Part shown: piece after piece, positions 9,008 through 16,383 of the stretch
Layout of the letters: the number at the start of each line of letters is the position of its first letter
Position numbering within the stretch: the first letter of the stretch is position 1
Program-made: the position numbers and the translations under genes
The notes under the pieces: model-generated
Database searches by the model: none
Told to the model about the DNA's origin: nothing
What the model saw: only the letters and a program-made list of their open reading frames with translations
Assembly: GCA_040510375.1 (NCBI GenBank)
Contig: JBEVJC010000008.1
Span: 186,001-250,000, forward strand
From: JBEVJC01 sp040510375
GTDB lineage: Bacteria; Bacteroidota; Bacteroidia; Chitinophagales; Chitinophagaceae
Length of the DNA stretch: 64,000 bases
Reading direction: 5' to 3'

Positions 9008-10225
9008 ATGAATGTTATCATCATCATCCTTCTTTCAATATTGTTTTTTTTCCAGGTTATTGTTGCGGTTTACCTGCTGATCCCGCCTTTTTTTACGGTA
9101 ACCTACCTTATCCAGCGACTCTTCCGGATCCGGGGTTATGGGGAAAGAAAGCCGGTTCTGACGGATAAGAATTTTGAGTTTGGCCTCATCATCACCGCGC
9201 ACGAAGAAACGGAATTCATTGCTCCGCTGGTAGACTCCATCCTTCGTCAGCATTATGGCAACTTCAGGGTGTATGTGGTTGCAGATAACTGTGATATCTC
9301 AGGACTACATTTCGCCGATCAGCGTGTGAGGGTAATGGTACCTGAGACCCCGCTTAATTCCAAGATCAGGTCCATCAATTATGGTATCGATCATTTTATA
9401 AGGGAACATGATGCCATGATCATACTGGATGCCGATAACCTGCTCCACCCCTTGTTCCTCCAGGTGATGAATGAATATTTCCAGAAAGGTTACCGCGCTG
9501 TGCAATCAGATTTCAAGCCCAAGAACACGGACTCCCATTTTGCAAGGATGGATGCTATCGGGGATATATTCAACTTTTTTGTGGAGAGGGAAATGCGGAT
9601 GGAACTTGGATTGTCCGCGGCTATCTGGGGTTCGGGGATTGCAATAGACCTTTCACTCTACCGGGAGGTCAAATACAGCAGTTTCCTCGGAGGATTTGAC
9701 AAAAAACTCCAGGCCCACCTGCTGCAGCGGGTTCCCCAGATTGCTTTTGCGAGGGAAGCTATCCTGTACGATGAAAAAATTGACAGTGGTGCATCCCTGG
9801 AGACGCAGCGTACACGATGGATCAACGCACAGTTCAAATACATGCGGCTTGGTATTAAACTTCTGTTTGATGGAATAGGAAAGGGAAGTTTTAATCAGGC
9901 ATATGTTGCTTTCGTGACTATCAGGCCTCCCCTGTTCCTGTTGCTCCTAATCTCTTTCCTGTTTACAGGGATCTCCTTCTTTATCGATACACGGCTCTTC
10001 CTGGCATGGATGATACTGCTGGTACTCTTCGGTATTTCGTTTGCCGGCATCGTTTTCATCAAAGGCAAACGCCTGGCAGGAACACTTTTCCTGATGCCCC
10101 TGTTCATGATACGGCAGGTATTTGCATTTTCAAAAATGGGCCGCGCCAACAAATCGTTCATGAAAACCAAACATAGCAAAGTACTGTTCATTGATGAGGT
10201 ACTGGAAAAACAAAAGGCAACCTGA
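9008..10225 (+). CDS. Membrane-bound family 2 glycosyltransferase (processive-type motifs)
   Basis: 405 residues. An N-terminal membrane helix (1-30, VIIIILLSILFFFQVIVAVYLL) precedes a GT-A domain with 'FEFGLIITAHEETEFIAPLVDSIL', 'VYVVADNCD', 'AMIILDADN' (DxD) and 'ETQRTRWINAQ', an intact QxxRW typical of cellulose/hyaluronan-synthase-like GT2 enzymes. C-terminal helices lie at ~295-375. The intact QxxRW makes this the better candidate of the two plus-strand GT2s for repeated sugar addition. The substrate is unknown. It belongs to the EPS locus by position. It ends in a hairpin-forming sequence at 10215-10236 that spans its own stop codon. Confidence 0.85.
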   Translation: MNVIIIILLSILFFFQVIVAVYLLIPPFFTVTYLIQRLFRIRGYGERKPVLTDKNFEFGLIITAHEETEFIAPLVDSILRQHYGNFRVYVVADNCDISGLHFADQRVRVMVPETPLNSKIRSINYGIDHFIREHDAMIILDADNLLHPLFLQVMNEYFQKGYRAVQSDFKPKNTDSHFARMDAIGDIFNFFVEREMRMELGLSAAIWGSGIAIDLSLYREVKYSSFLGGFDKKLQAHLLQRVPQIAFAREAILYDEKIDSGASLETQRTRWINAQFKYMRLGIKLLFDGIGKGSFNQAYVAFVTIRPPLFLLLLISFLFTGISFFIDTRLFLAWMILLVLFGISFAGIVFIKGKRLAGTLFLMPLFMIRQVFAFSKMGRANKSFMKTKHSKVLFIDEVLEKQKAT

Positions 10226-10236
10226 TCAGGCTGCCT
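10215..10236. terminator. Possible hairpin at the end of the second GT2 gene
   Basis: AGGCA-A-CCTGA pairs with TCAGG-C-TGCCT and spans the TGA stop codon (10223-10225). There is only a weak T-run (ATATTTTG) some ten bases downstream. Convergent genes flank it, so a termination role is plausible but weakly supported. Confidence 0.35.
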
Positions 10237-10376
10237 CAATAGATATTTTGTTGACTGACGATGTTCCGGAAATAGAGGCGGCGGTCTGCAGCCTTACAAC
10301 CAATGCCGCTGATTAAGAGGTTACCGGAAAAAAATACCGCCGTCAGGCAGCCCCGGCTTTATGAGCTCTGAAACGA

Positions 10377-11090
10377 TTATTTCTTTTTCCGTCTCAGTTG
10401 TGCAATCGCGTCTTCCAGTTTCATGCCTATCAGTGATTCAACCTGGTATTTGGCAACATTCATATTGCGGAGTATGGTTATACGCTGAATTAGGGTTTCA
10501 TTCAGCCTGCGTGAAGCCGACGTGAATATCTCCATGGTCACAGTATTATTCTTGAACTTCTGCTGCACCGCATCAAAGGATTCAGACTCATCCCGGATGA
10601 TCTCTTCCTGGATCACCAGCAGGTTCTTATACATGCTGTAGTCCTGGTATGCCGTAAGGATACTCTCCCTCAGGTCCCTGCCTACAGCTTCTTTCTGCAG
10701 TATAATTTCTTCATACTGGGCCTTTGCTTTCTTTGTCTGCGCAGGTTTGGTTATAATATTACCAAGCGGAAGGGTGAGGCCAAAGTTGTATCGCGGAAAG
10801 AAAATATTTGTCTCCGGGTTATTATTCGTTTTTATATTTCGTTCGTTCAGGTTGAAATTGGCACTGATATTATTCAACAGGGAAGCCCTGTTTGTCTTCC
10901 ATTCATACCTGGCTGCTTCAATCTGTTTGTCGATCACTTTCAGGTCAACATTTGAGGTAGCAAGTTCGGCCAGTCTTTTGCCGATTGAATCCTCCAGGGT
11001 GAATCGCGGATTTGCGAGGGAATCCAGCAGGTTCTGTGAACTGGCATTAAGAGAAACAATCAAAAAAAGAATTCCAGTCAATTTTTTCAT
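10377..11090 (-). CDS. Half-length TolC-like outer-membrane efflux protein
   Basis: 237 residues with a signal peptide (MKKLTGILFLIVSLNASSQ). The rest is helical and looks like one TolC repeat: 'LEDSIGKRLAELATSNVDLKVIDKQIEAARYEWKTNRASLLNNISANFNLNERN' is the first helix-strand unit, 'PRYNFGLTLPLG' the beta-strand region, and 'AKAQYEEIILQKEAVGRDLRESILTAYQDYSMYKNLLVIQEEIIRDESE' the long coiled helices. TolC proteins normally have two such repeats in 420-480 residues; this has one. It is the last gene of the minus-strand EPS operon, 10 bp after the polymerase gene. Because no Wza/OPX gene is seen, it is a candidate for the outer-membrane step. That role is inference. Confidence 0.75.
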   Translation of the reverse strand: MKKLTGILFLIVSLNASSQNLLDSLANPRFTLEDSIGKRLAELATSNVDLKVIDKQIEAARYEWKTNRASLLNNISANFNLNERNIKTNNNPETNIFFPRYNFGLTLPLGNIITKPAQTKKAKAQYEEIILQKEAVGRDLRESILTAYQDYSMYKNLLVIQEEIIRDESESFDAVQQKFKNNTVTMEIFTSASRRLNETLIQRITILRNMNVAKYQVESLIGMKLEDAIAQLRRKKK

Positions 11091-11100
11091 ACAAATTTTA

Positions 11101-12540
11101 TTATTCAGTTAAGAGATGGTCTGGCATTTTTCCCAGCCGGACAATAATGGCCAACAGGGAGTAAAAAAGGAAACAGTCCGGTATCTGACCGATGGAAACC
11201 TGGCCGTACTGTGAGATTACAAAACCAAAAATGGTGACAAGTGCTGCAAGGCAATAAACCCTTACAATCCTTGTCTGGGCCCGGTAAAAGACCCTGACTC
11301 CGGAGAGCAAAATAATGCAATAAAGCAAACATTGCAAGAAAAACCCGATCCACCCTGACTCGATTGCCGTCTTGACGAAACCACTGTCCGGCGGAAAGCC
11401 GGCAAGCAAATGTTCGGGGTTATAATTAAGCCCCTGCACTCCACTACTGGCAAGACCCCCGCCCAGTGGATGAGCATGGATATAGGGCTGGATAAGGGCG
11501 CGGTTAACATCACGGACATTTAACGATGCATCGTTGGTGTCAAATGCCGTACGGATCCGGTTGATGGTAACATTTCCATAGATAGGTCCCCACATCACCA
11601 CCACAAAACCCATGAAGAAGAGACTAGCAATGATAAGGGTTGAACGGTTGGTGATGGTCATAAGAACATAAAGGACAATTCCGGCAGTGAATATCAGATA
11701 GGCTGTCCTTGTTCCTGCATAGGCCATCCCCAGCAATGAAAAAGTGGCTGCAATAAACCACGCTATCTTGTTACCCCATTTTTTCTCACGGGTGCCCAGT
11801 ACAGCCGTAAGTAATGCCGATGCTCCGCAGAGTATGCCATAAGCTGCAGGGCCCGACAGGGTACCAAATTTTCGGAAGTCGCCATTGTCAAGTGCATAGA
11901 GACCCGACCTTCCCGGCACCGCCCAGATCCAATCCATTTCAAAGCCCATAAAACCGAACCATTGCTGGTAACATCCATACAATCCCGAAAGGAATGCACA
12001 GACACCCCAGAAAACAAGGAAATACCTGATCTTTTTCAGATCAGTGAACATGTTCAGGGCAATCAGGTAGATCATCAGGAACTGCAGGAATTTCCGCAAC
12101 ACAAAGAACCAGCCTTCGACCGATTGCATTTCGGGATTAAAAACCTGCAGTATGAGAAAAAAGGTATAAAACAGGTATGCAAAAGTGATTGTATGGTTCG
12201 CATTTTTTAAAAAAGACTCATGCCGCACCACTTTATGAACCAGGAGGCCGATGAATGTAGCATTGATCTGCAGGTCTACCAGCAATGCAGTTGGTAAGAC
12301 ATCGGGCATCAACCTGTCCGCAAAAAATATAATATGACCAAGTACTACGGCTACATAAAAACCAAACTCATAGTTGATAATCGTATAGACAGTAATGGCC
12401 AGGCCTACCAGTCCCATCGCGACTACTATCCCTTTTTCGGCACCCAGGCCCGTGATAAACCAGGTACTGATTATCACCATCATTGCCACCGCGCTCATAA
12501 GTAATAATGAACGCAGGTTTCCGTTTACACCCGTATTCAT
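11101..12540 (-). CDS. O-antigen ligase/Wzy-type polymerase family membrane protein
   Basis: 479 residues with about ten to twelve hydrophobic segments and one large periplasmic loop (~305-400) carrying 'FDTNDASLNVRDVNRALIQPYIHAHPLGGGLASSG', the sequence pattern of the Wzy_C (O-antigen ligase/polymerase) family, including the RxxxN arginine and the 'HPLGGG' turn. Such proteins polymerise or transfer lipid-linked repeat units in the periplasm. In a locus that also has a flippase and a Wzc-like protein, a polymerase role is the simplest reading; ligase is the alternative. Its ATG begins one base after the stop codon of the 36-codon gene upstream, which indicates translational coupling. Confidence 0.82.
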   Translation of the reverse strand: MNTGVNGNLRSLLLMSAVAMMVIISTWFITGLGAEKGIVVAMGLVGLAITVYTIINYEFGFYVAVVLGHIIFFADRLMPDVLPTALLVDLQINATFIGLLVHKVVRHESFLKNANHTITFAYLFYTFFLILQVFNPEMQSVEGWFFVLRKFLQFLMIYLIALNMFTDLKKIRYFLVFWGVCAFLSGLYGCYQQWFGFMGFEMDWIWAVPGRSGLYALDNGDFRKFGTLSGPAAYGILCGASALLTAVLGTREKKWGNKIAWFIAATFSLLGMAYAGTRTAYLIFTAGIVLYVLMTITNRSTLIIASLFFMGFVVVMWGPIYGNVTINRIRTAFDTNDASLNVRDVNRALIQPYIHAHPLGGGLASSGVQGLNYNPEHLLAGFPPDSGFVKTAIESGWIGFFLQCLLYCIILLSGVRVFYRAQTRIVRVYCLAALVTIFGFVISQYGQVSIGQIPDCFLFYSLLAIIVRLGKMPDHLLTE

Positions 12541-12541
12541 A

Positions 12542-12652
12542 TTAAAAAAATAAGACTTTTAGAAACAATACCAGCATCACGAAAATAATGAAGATCACCA
12601 CGATAATCTCCAGGATCTTATTGTCTGAAAACTGTTTATTTGATTCTTCCAT
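12542..12652 (-). CDS. 36-residue single-pass membrane peptide in the EPS operon
   Basis: This short gene reads MEESNKQFSDNKILEI and then a hydrophobic stretch (IVVIFIIFVMLVLF) ending LKVLFF. That gives a charged, polar N-terminus and one membrane helix at ~15-36. It fits with a single base between its ATG and the upstream TGA (TGATATG) and a single base between its TAA and the downstream ATG (TAATATG). Such tight packing would be unlikely for a chance frame. It lies between a glycosyltransferase and the polymerase, so it may be a small accessory subunit of the polymerase. I do not recognise a family. Confidence 0.68.
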   Translation of the reverse strand: MEESNKQFSDNKILEIIVVIFIIFVMLVLFLKVLFF

Positions 12653-12653
12653 A

Positions 12654-13862
12654 TCACAATTTACTATTTAAGCGGGGTTGCAATGTTGATTCCAGCGATT
12701 CAATTATTCCGGAAAGCTGATCCACGCGGTTCTCCCAGGTATTGCTGCTTGCAGTGACCTGTCGGGAACGTCTTCTTTCAGCGGAATCGATTAACATTTC
12801 CTGTAATAACTGATCCCTGAATTGCTCATGGTTTTCCGCCACAGAAATCTGTCCGGTAAAATCATCAAGATAACTGAAATGGGTTGAAACCACTGGTATA
12901 CCCGCCGACAGGTATTCATTTATTTTAAGGGGATAGATCCCCCTGGTAAATTCGTTTAATACAAACGGGATCAGGCCCGCTGAAAAATTTGAAAGAAAGG
13001 CTGGAAGTTCTTCCAGGTTTTTTGGCCCCGTCAATTCTACATTCGTAAACTGCCTGATCCTTTCCGTCCCGGTTTTGTCGACAATCCTGCCAATGAACTG
13101 AAACCTGACTGCTGGCATCGACCGGGCCAGGAATACCAGCAGGTCGTAGTCGATCCGGTTGTCAAGGCTCCCTATATATCCCACCACTGCAACCGCAGGT
13201 TTGCCGGGCCGGAACGCAGTGGTAAAAAGTTTTATATCTGCTGCATTTTTTACCAGGAAACACCTGCTGGCCAGCTGCTGTTTTTTTTCCAGAAGTCCCT
13301 GCGATGTAACGATCGTTGCATCTGCCAGTTTCATAAATTTCCGTTCAAATGCTGCCCCATGTTTTTTCATCCACATTGCCTCACCGATCTCATCATAACA
13401 ATGGTATAATAAAAGTGTTTCATTAAACCGCCTTGCGGTGGATACACCAAGGATCGGGTTAAAAGCAACTATCTGGATCAGGTCTTTTTCCATACCTAGC
13501 CTGCGCAATGCTCGTTTTACGGCAATCCTCAGTAACCATCCGTTAAATGCGGCCAGCCGCTGATGGATCTTACCGGCCGGTAAAAAATTAATGGTTAACA
13601 GTACCGGCGGAATCATTATAAAGACTTTACCGGAACCATGGTCAGTTTCGGTAATCCGTGAAGAAAATCCAAGTGCCTTGCCGAACGGAAATTTCTTGCG
13701 GCGTATCAAGGCAGTCAGAAAATCCTTGACGGTAAATGGGTTTTGAACATACAATACTTTATTGCACCGGCCCAATACCTTCATCAGTTCAACAATCGTT
13801 GCTGCATATTCACCTTTCCAGGGTGGAACAGAGATACATAGTATGTTACGGTCGGTCAGCAT
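12654..13862 (-). CDS. GT-B glycosyltransferase (family 1/4-like)
   Basis: 402 residues, no membrane segments. The N-terminal half (NILCISVPPWKGEYAATIVELMKVLGRCNKVLYVQNP) and a middle 'YHCYDEIGEAMWMKKHGAAFERKFMKLADATIVTSQGLLEKK' resemble TuaH-type teichuronic acid glycosyltransferases. The C-terminal half is a Rossmann donor domain: 'AVVGYIGSLDNRIDYDLLVFLARSMPAVRFQFIGRI', 'ELTGPKNLEELPAFLSNFSAGLIPF' and 'YPLKINEYLSAGIPVVSTHF', with the K..E pair in the nucleotide-sugar-binding helix. It is probably a cytoplasmic enzyme extending the lipid-linked EPS unit. It lies 31 bp after the flippase gene. Confidence 0.82.
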   Translation of the reverse strand: MLTDRNILCISVPPWKGEYAATIVELMKVLGRCNKVLYVQNPFTVKDFLTALIRRKKFPFGKALGFSSRITETDHGSGKVFIMIPPVLLTINFLPAGKIHQRLAAFNGWLLRIAVKRALRRLGMEKDLIQIVAFNPILGVSTARRFNETLLLYHCYDEIGEAMWMKKHGAAFERKFMKLADATIVTSQGLLEKKQQLASRCFLVKNAADIKLFTTAFRPGKPAVAVVGYIGSLDNRIDYDLLVFLARSMPAVRFQFIGRIVDKTGTERIRQFTNVELTGPKNLEELPAFLSNFSAGLIPFVLNEFTRGIYPLKINEYLSAGIPVVSTHFSYLDDFTGQISVAENHEQFRDQLLQEMLIDSAERRRSRQVTASSNTWENRVDQLSGIIESLESTLQPRLNSKL

Positions 13863-13893
13863 AAATAATTCTTATAATCCCGGCATGTTTTTT

Positions 13894-15279
13894 TTATTCA
13901 GTTCCACCTTGTATCGTCAGACTTTTCCCGTCTTTTTCTTTTTTCCCCCTTCCGATCATACCGAGTGCGATGGAAAGGAATATCGGGTAAAATGAAATAA
14001 CATTTTTACAGATATTGATCCGGCTTACACCCAGGATCCTGGTTAGTATTATCTGTGTTACCACGAATAGCAGGAAATAAGAAAACAATGTTGCGAACGC
14101 AGGTCCGTATAATCCAAACATCCGGATGCCCAGGAAATTCAGCCCGATATTCAGCGAAGCGAATACCAGCATCAGGATCGAGTTGGTCTGTGGTTTGTTC
14201 AATACGTCCATGATATTACCGAATTGTTTTATGAACGGAAGGAAGAAGCCGTAAAAAACAACGATCTGCAGGATTGGTGCAGCTTTCAGGTATTCCGGAC
14301 CTGCCAGTATATTTAAGGTGAAACGGGGAATCAGCAGGATGAGAAGGATGGCCGGCAATGTGAATGTGAGTGTTGCGGCTACCGTTTTTTCATACATGCG
14401 TTTCAGGCCCGGAAGATCATTGGACTTCATCACCTGTGCAGCCCGGGGAAACATAATATCGGCAAAGACCTGAGAAGGTACATCTACCAGGTTGGTGATA
14501 CGGGCGCAGGTCGAATAAAAAGCCGACGCGGTGGAAGAGATAAATGATGCTGTGGTAAAACTGTCAACGCTGCGGAAAATAAGTGAGAAAAGATTATTGG
14601 CAAAAACGTACTTTCCAAATGCAATGAATCCGGGGAGCATGCGGTAGTCGCGGGTTACAGGCATCCGCTCGTGGCGGCGACTCATTATGAGACCCATGAT
14701 CAGGCCGGCAGTCGCCGTCAGACCATAAACGGTGATGAGGACCTGCAGTGTCAACTGGACAATACCGCCAAGGAAGATAATCGCAAGCGCAGCCAGCAAT
14801 ATGCCATTGCGGACGAGATACATAAAAAACACAGCCCTGAAATCCATCTTTGTCACAAAGAAAACCTCGAGGTAGGAAAACGGAATGAGGACCACAAGGA
14901 TAATACAATAATACCGCAGGATGCTGCCCAGACCGGGTGCATTGAATATAGAATCGATATATGGATTAATGAAAAGAAACAGCAGTACGAAAACCGCGGT
15001 GTAGATGATATTGGTGAGGATTGCGGCATATTCGATGCCGGAATGATCGGATTTTTCTTTCGTATGCATAAATAACACATAGCCGTTCCGGATAAGTGCA
15101 TTACGAAGGGTTTCCACAATGGAGGAAATGATCAGGAATAGTCCCCATACCCCCAGCGACTCAGGCTTCAATGCCCGGGCAAGGACCATGAACGACAAAA
15201 TGCCGAACAGCATTACAAAGGCTTTCTGAAGAAGTGAATACTTCCCCGACTGCAACCAGTATGAGTATTTTTTAGCCAT
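13894..15279 (-). CDS. Wzx-like polysaccharide flippase (MOP superfamily)
   Basis: 461 residues from the ATG at 15279. A start seven codons earlier (15300) exists, but the 15279 ATG gives the common 8-base overlap ATGGCTAA with the stop of the upstream acyltransferase gene and leaves 'MAKKYSYWLQSGKYSLLQKAFVMLFG', the usual start of Bacteroidota Wzx proteins. About 12-14 hydrophobic helices follow, with the family pattern 'LARALKPESLGVWGLFLIISSIVETLRNALIRNGYVLF'. It should flip lipid-linked repeat units from the cytoplasmic to the periplasmic face. Neighbours are the acyltransferase (upstream, overlapping) and a GT-B enzyme. Confidence 0.87.
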   Translation of the reverse strand: MAKKYSYWLQSGKYSLLQKAFVMLFGILSFMVLARALKPESLGVWGLFLIISSIVETLRNALIRNGYVLFMHTKEKSDHSGIEYAAILTNIIYTAVFVLLFLFINPYIDSIFNAPGLGSILRYYCIILVVLIPFSYLEVFFVTKMDFRAVFFMYLVRNGILLAALAIIFLGGIVQLTLQVLITVYGLTATAGLIMGLIMSRRHERMPVTRDYRMLPGFIAFGKYVFANNLFSLIFRSVDSFTTASFISSTASAFYSTCARITNLVDVPSQVFADIMFPRAAQVMKSNDLPGLKRMYEKTVAATLTFTLPAILLILLIPRFTLNILAGPEYLKAAPILQIVVFYGFFLPFIKQFGNIMDVLNKPQTNSILMLVFASLNIGLNFLGIRMFGLYGPAFATLFSYFLLFVVTQIILTRILGVSRINICKNVISFYPIFLSIALGMIGRGKKEKDGKSLTIQGGTE

Positions 15280-16366
15280 TGGCAGTCTGCTTTTTTTCAA
15301 GGGAAAAAAGATAATGGATTCCCCGCCACTTTAGCGAAAGCCGGTAAATCAGATAGGGTCCGGTAATCCCTGCAACAAGGCTGCCCAGGATTATAACATA
15401 TACATTTTCGATATGGAATATGTTGAGACAAATAATCCGGAAAGAAGAAATGAACAACAGGTGCAGGATATATATATACAGGGAGGCCTTTCCCAATACG
15501 CTGATTGATCTTAATATTCCCGCATTATACAACAGGCGGCAAACTGCGTAGAAGGTAACACAGGCAACCAGTATTATAAAAAAGAAAGGGATGATATACC
15601 AGTTGTTGTCAGGTTCATAGTTGGGACCAATATTGTGCAGCCAGAACAGCTGGCCGGCGATAAAGAATGGCAGAACTGTAATCAACAGGCCAGCCAGCCA
15701 TTTATTGCTTTTTTTATCAAGAGGCAGGATCCAGGAAGAAGCATGTACGCCGATACACAGGAAGATATAGTAGTAACAGAAATAAAACAGGATGCTGTAG
15801 TCGACCAGGAAATAATGCATCAGGTAAAGAACAAAGGCGATGGCCAGGTGCAGTACCGGCCGTTTCAGTAATACCGGGGCTACAATGATCAGTATGCAAC
15901 TGGTGGTAAACAAAGCCACCAGGTACCACATATGATCCAGTTCGCGCGGATCGGTGATGATATAAAGGTAGTCGTGCCAGGTCCGCTTTGAATTGGTGTA
16001 CGTTGATAAAAAGATCTGGATCGTTATAAAAATCAGAGTCCAGACGAAATAAGGATACAGCAGTGATGAAACCTTTGAAGTGATTTGCTGGCGGGTCGAT
16101 TTTCTAAGCAGGGACCGTCCGAGAAACATCCCTGACAGTATAACAAACACAGGCATCCGTACATTGTAAAGAAACTCCTGGATATTATAAAGGAACGATG
16201 GGACATGGAGTCCCGAGCGGTTGAGTCCAACCATGGTATGGCGGTAAACCACAAGTGTTATTGCCAGCGCACGAGCGTAATCAACCCAGGCCAGTCGCGG
16301 ATTGCTTGCAGTTTTCAGGGACTCAACAGAACCTGCCACATCACTTTCAACATTAATTTTGGTCAA
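15272..16366 (-). CDS. Acyltransferase family 3 membrane protein (OafA-like)
   Basis: 364 residues. The family signature is clear: 'RLAWVDYARALAITLVVYRHTMVGL' in the first helix (catalytic His in 'YRHT'), then 'FLYNVRMPVFVILSGMFLGRSLLRKSTRQ' and roughly ten helices. Members move acetyl or other acyl groups across the membrane onto sugars. In this locus it is expected to O-acetylate the EPS repeat unit. A second, distinct family member lies at 25490-26728, so at least two acyl decorations are possible. The start is 17 bp after the Wzc-like gene; the 3' end overlaps the flippase gene by 8 bases. Confidence 0.85.
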   Translation of the reverse strand: MTKINVESDVAGSVESLKTASNPRLAWVDYARALAITLVVYRHTMVGLNRSGLHVPSFLYNIQEFLYNVRMPVFVILSGMFLGRSLLRKSTRQQITSKVSSLLYPYFVWTLIFITIQIFLSTYTNSKRTWHDYLYIITDPRELDHMWYLVALFTTSCILIIVAPVLLKRPVLHLAIAFVLYLMHYFLVDYSILFYFCYYYIFLCIGVHASSWILPLDKKSNKWLAGLLITVLPFFIAGQLFWLHNIGPNYEPDNNWYIIPFFFIILVACVTFYAVCRLLYNAGILRSISVLGKASLYIYILHLLFISSFRIICLNIFHIENVYVIILGSLVAGITGPYLIYRLSLKWRGIHYLFSLEKKQTANG

Positions 16367-16383
16367 GCTGATTTTTTTTACCC

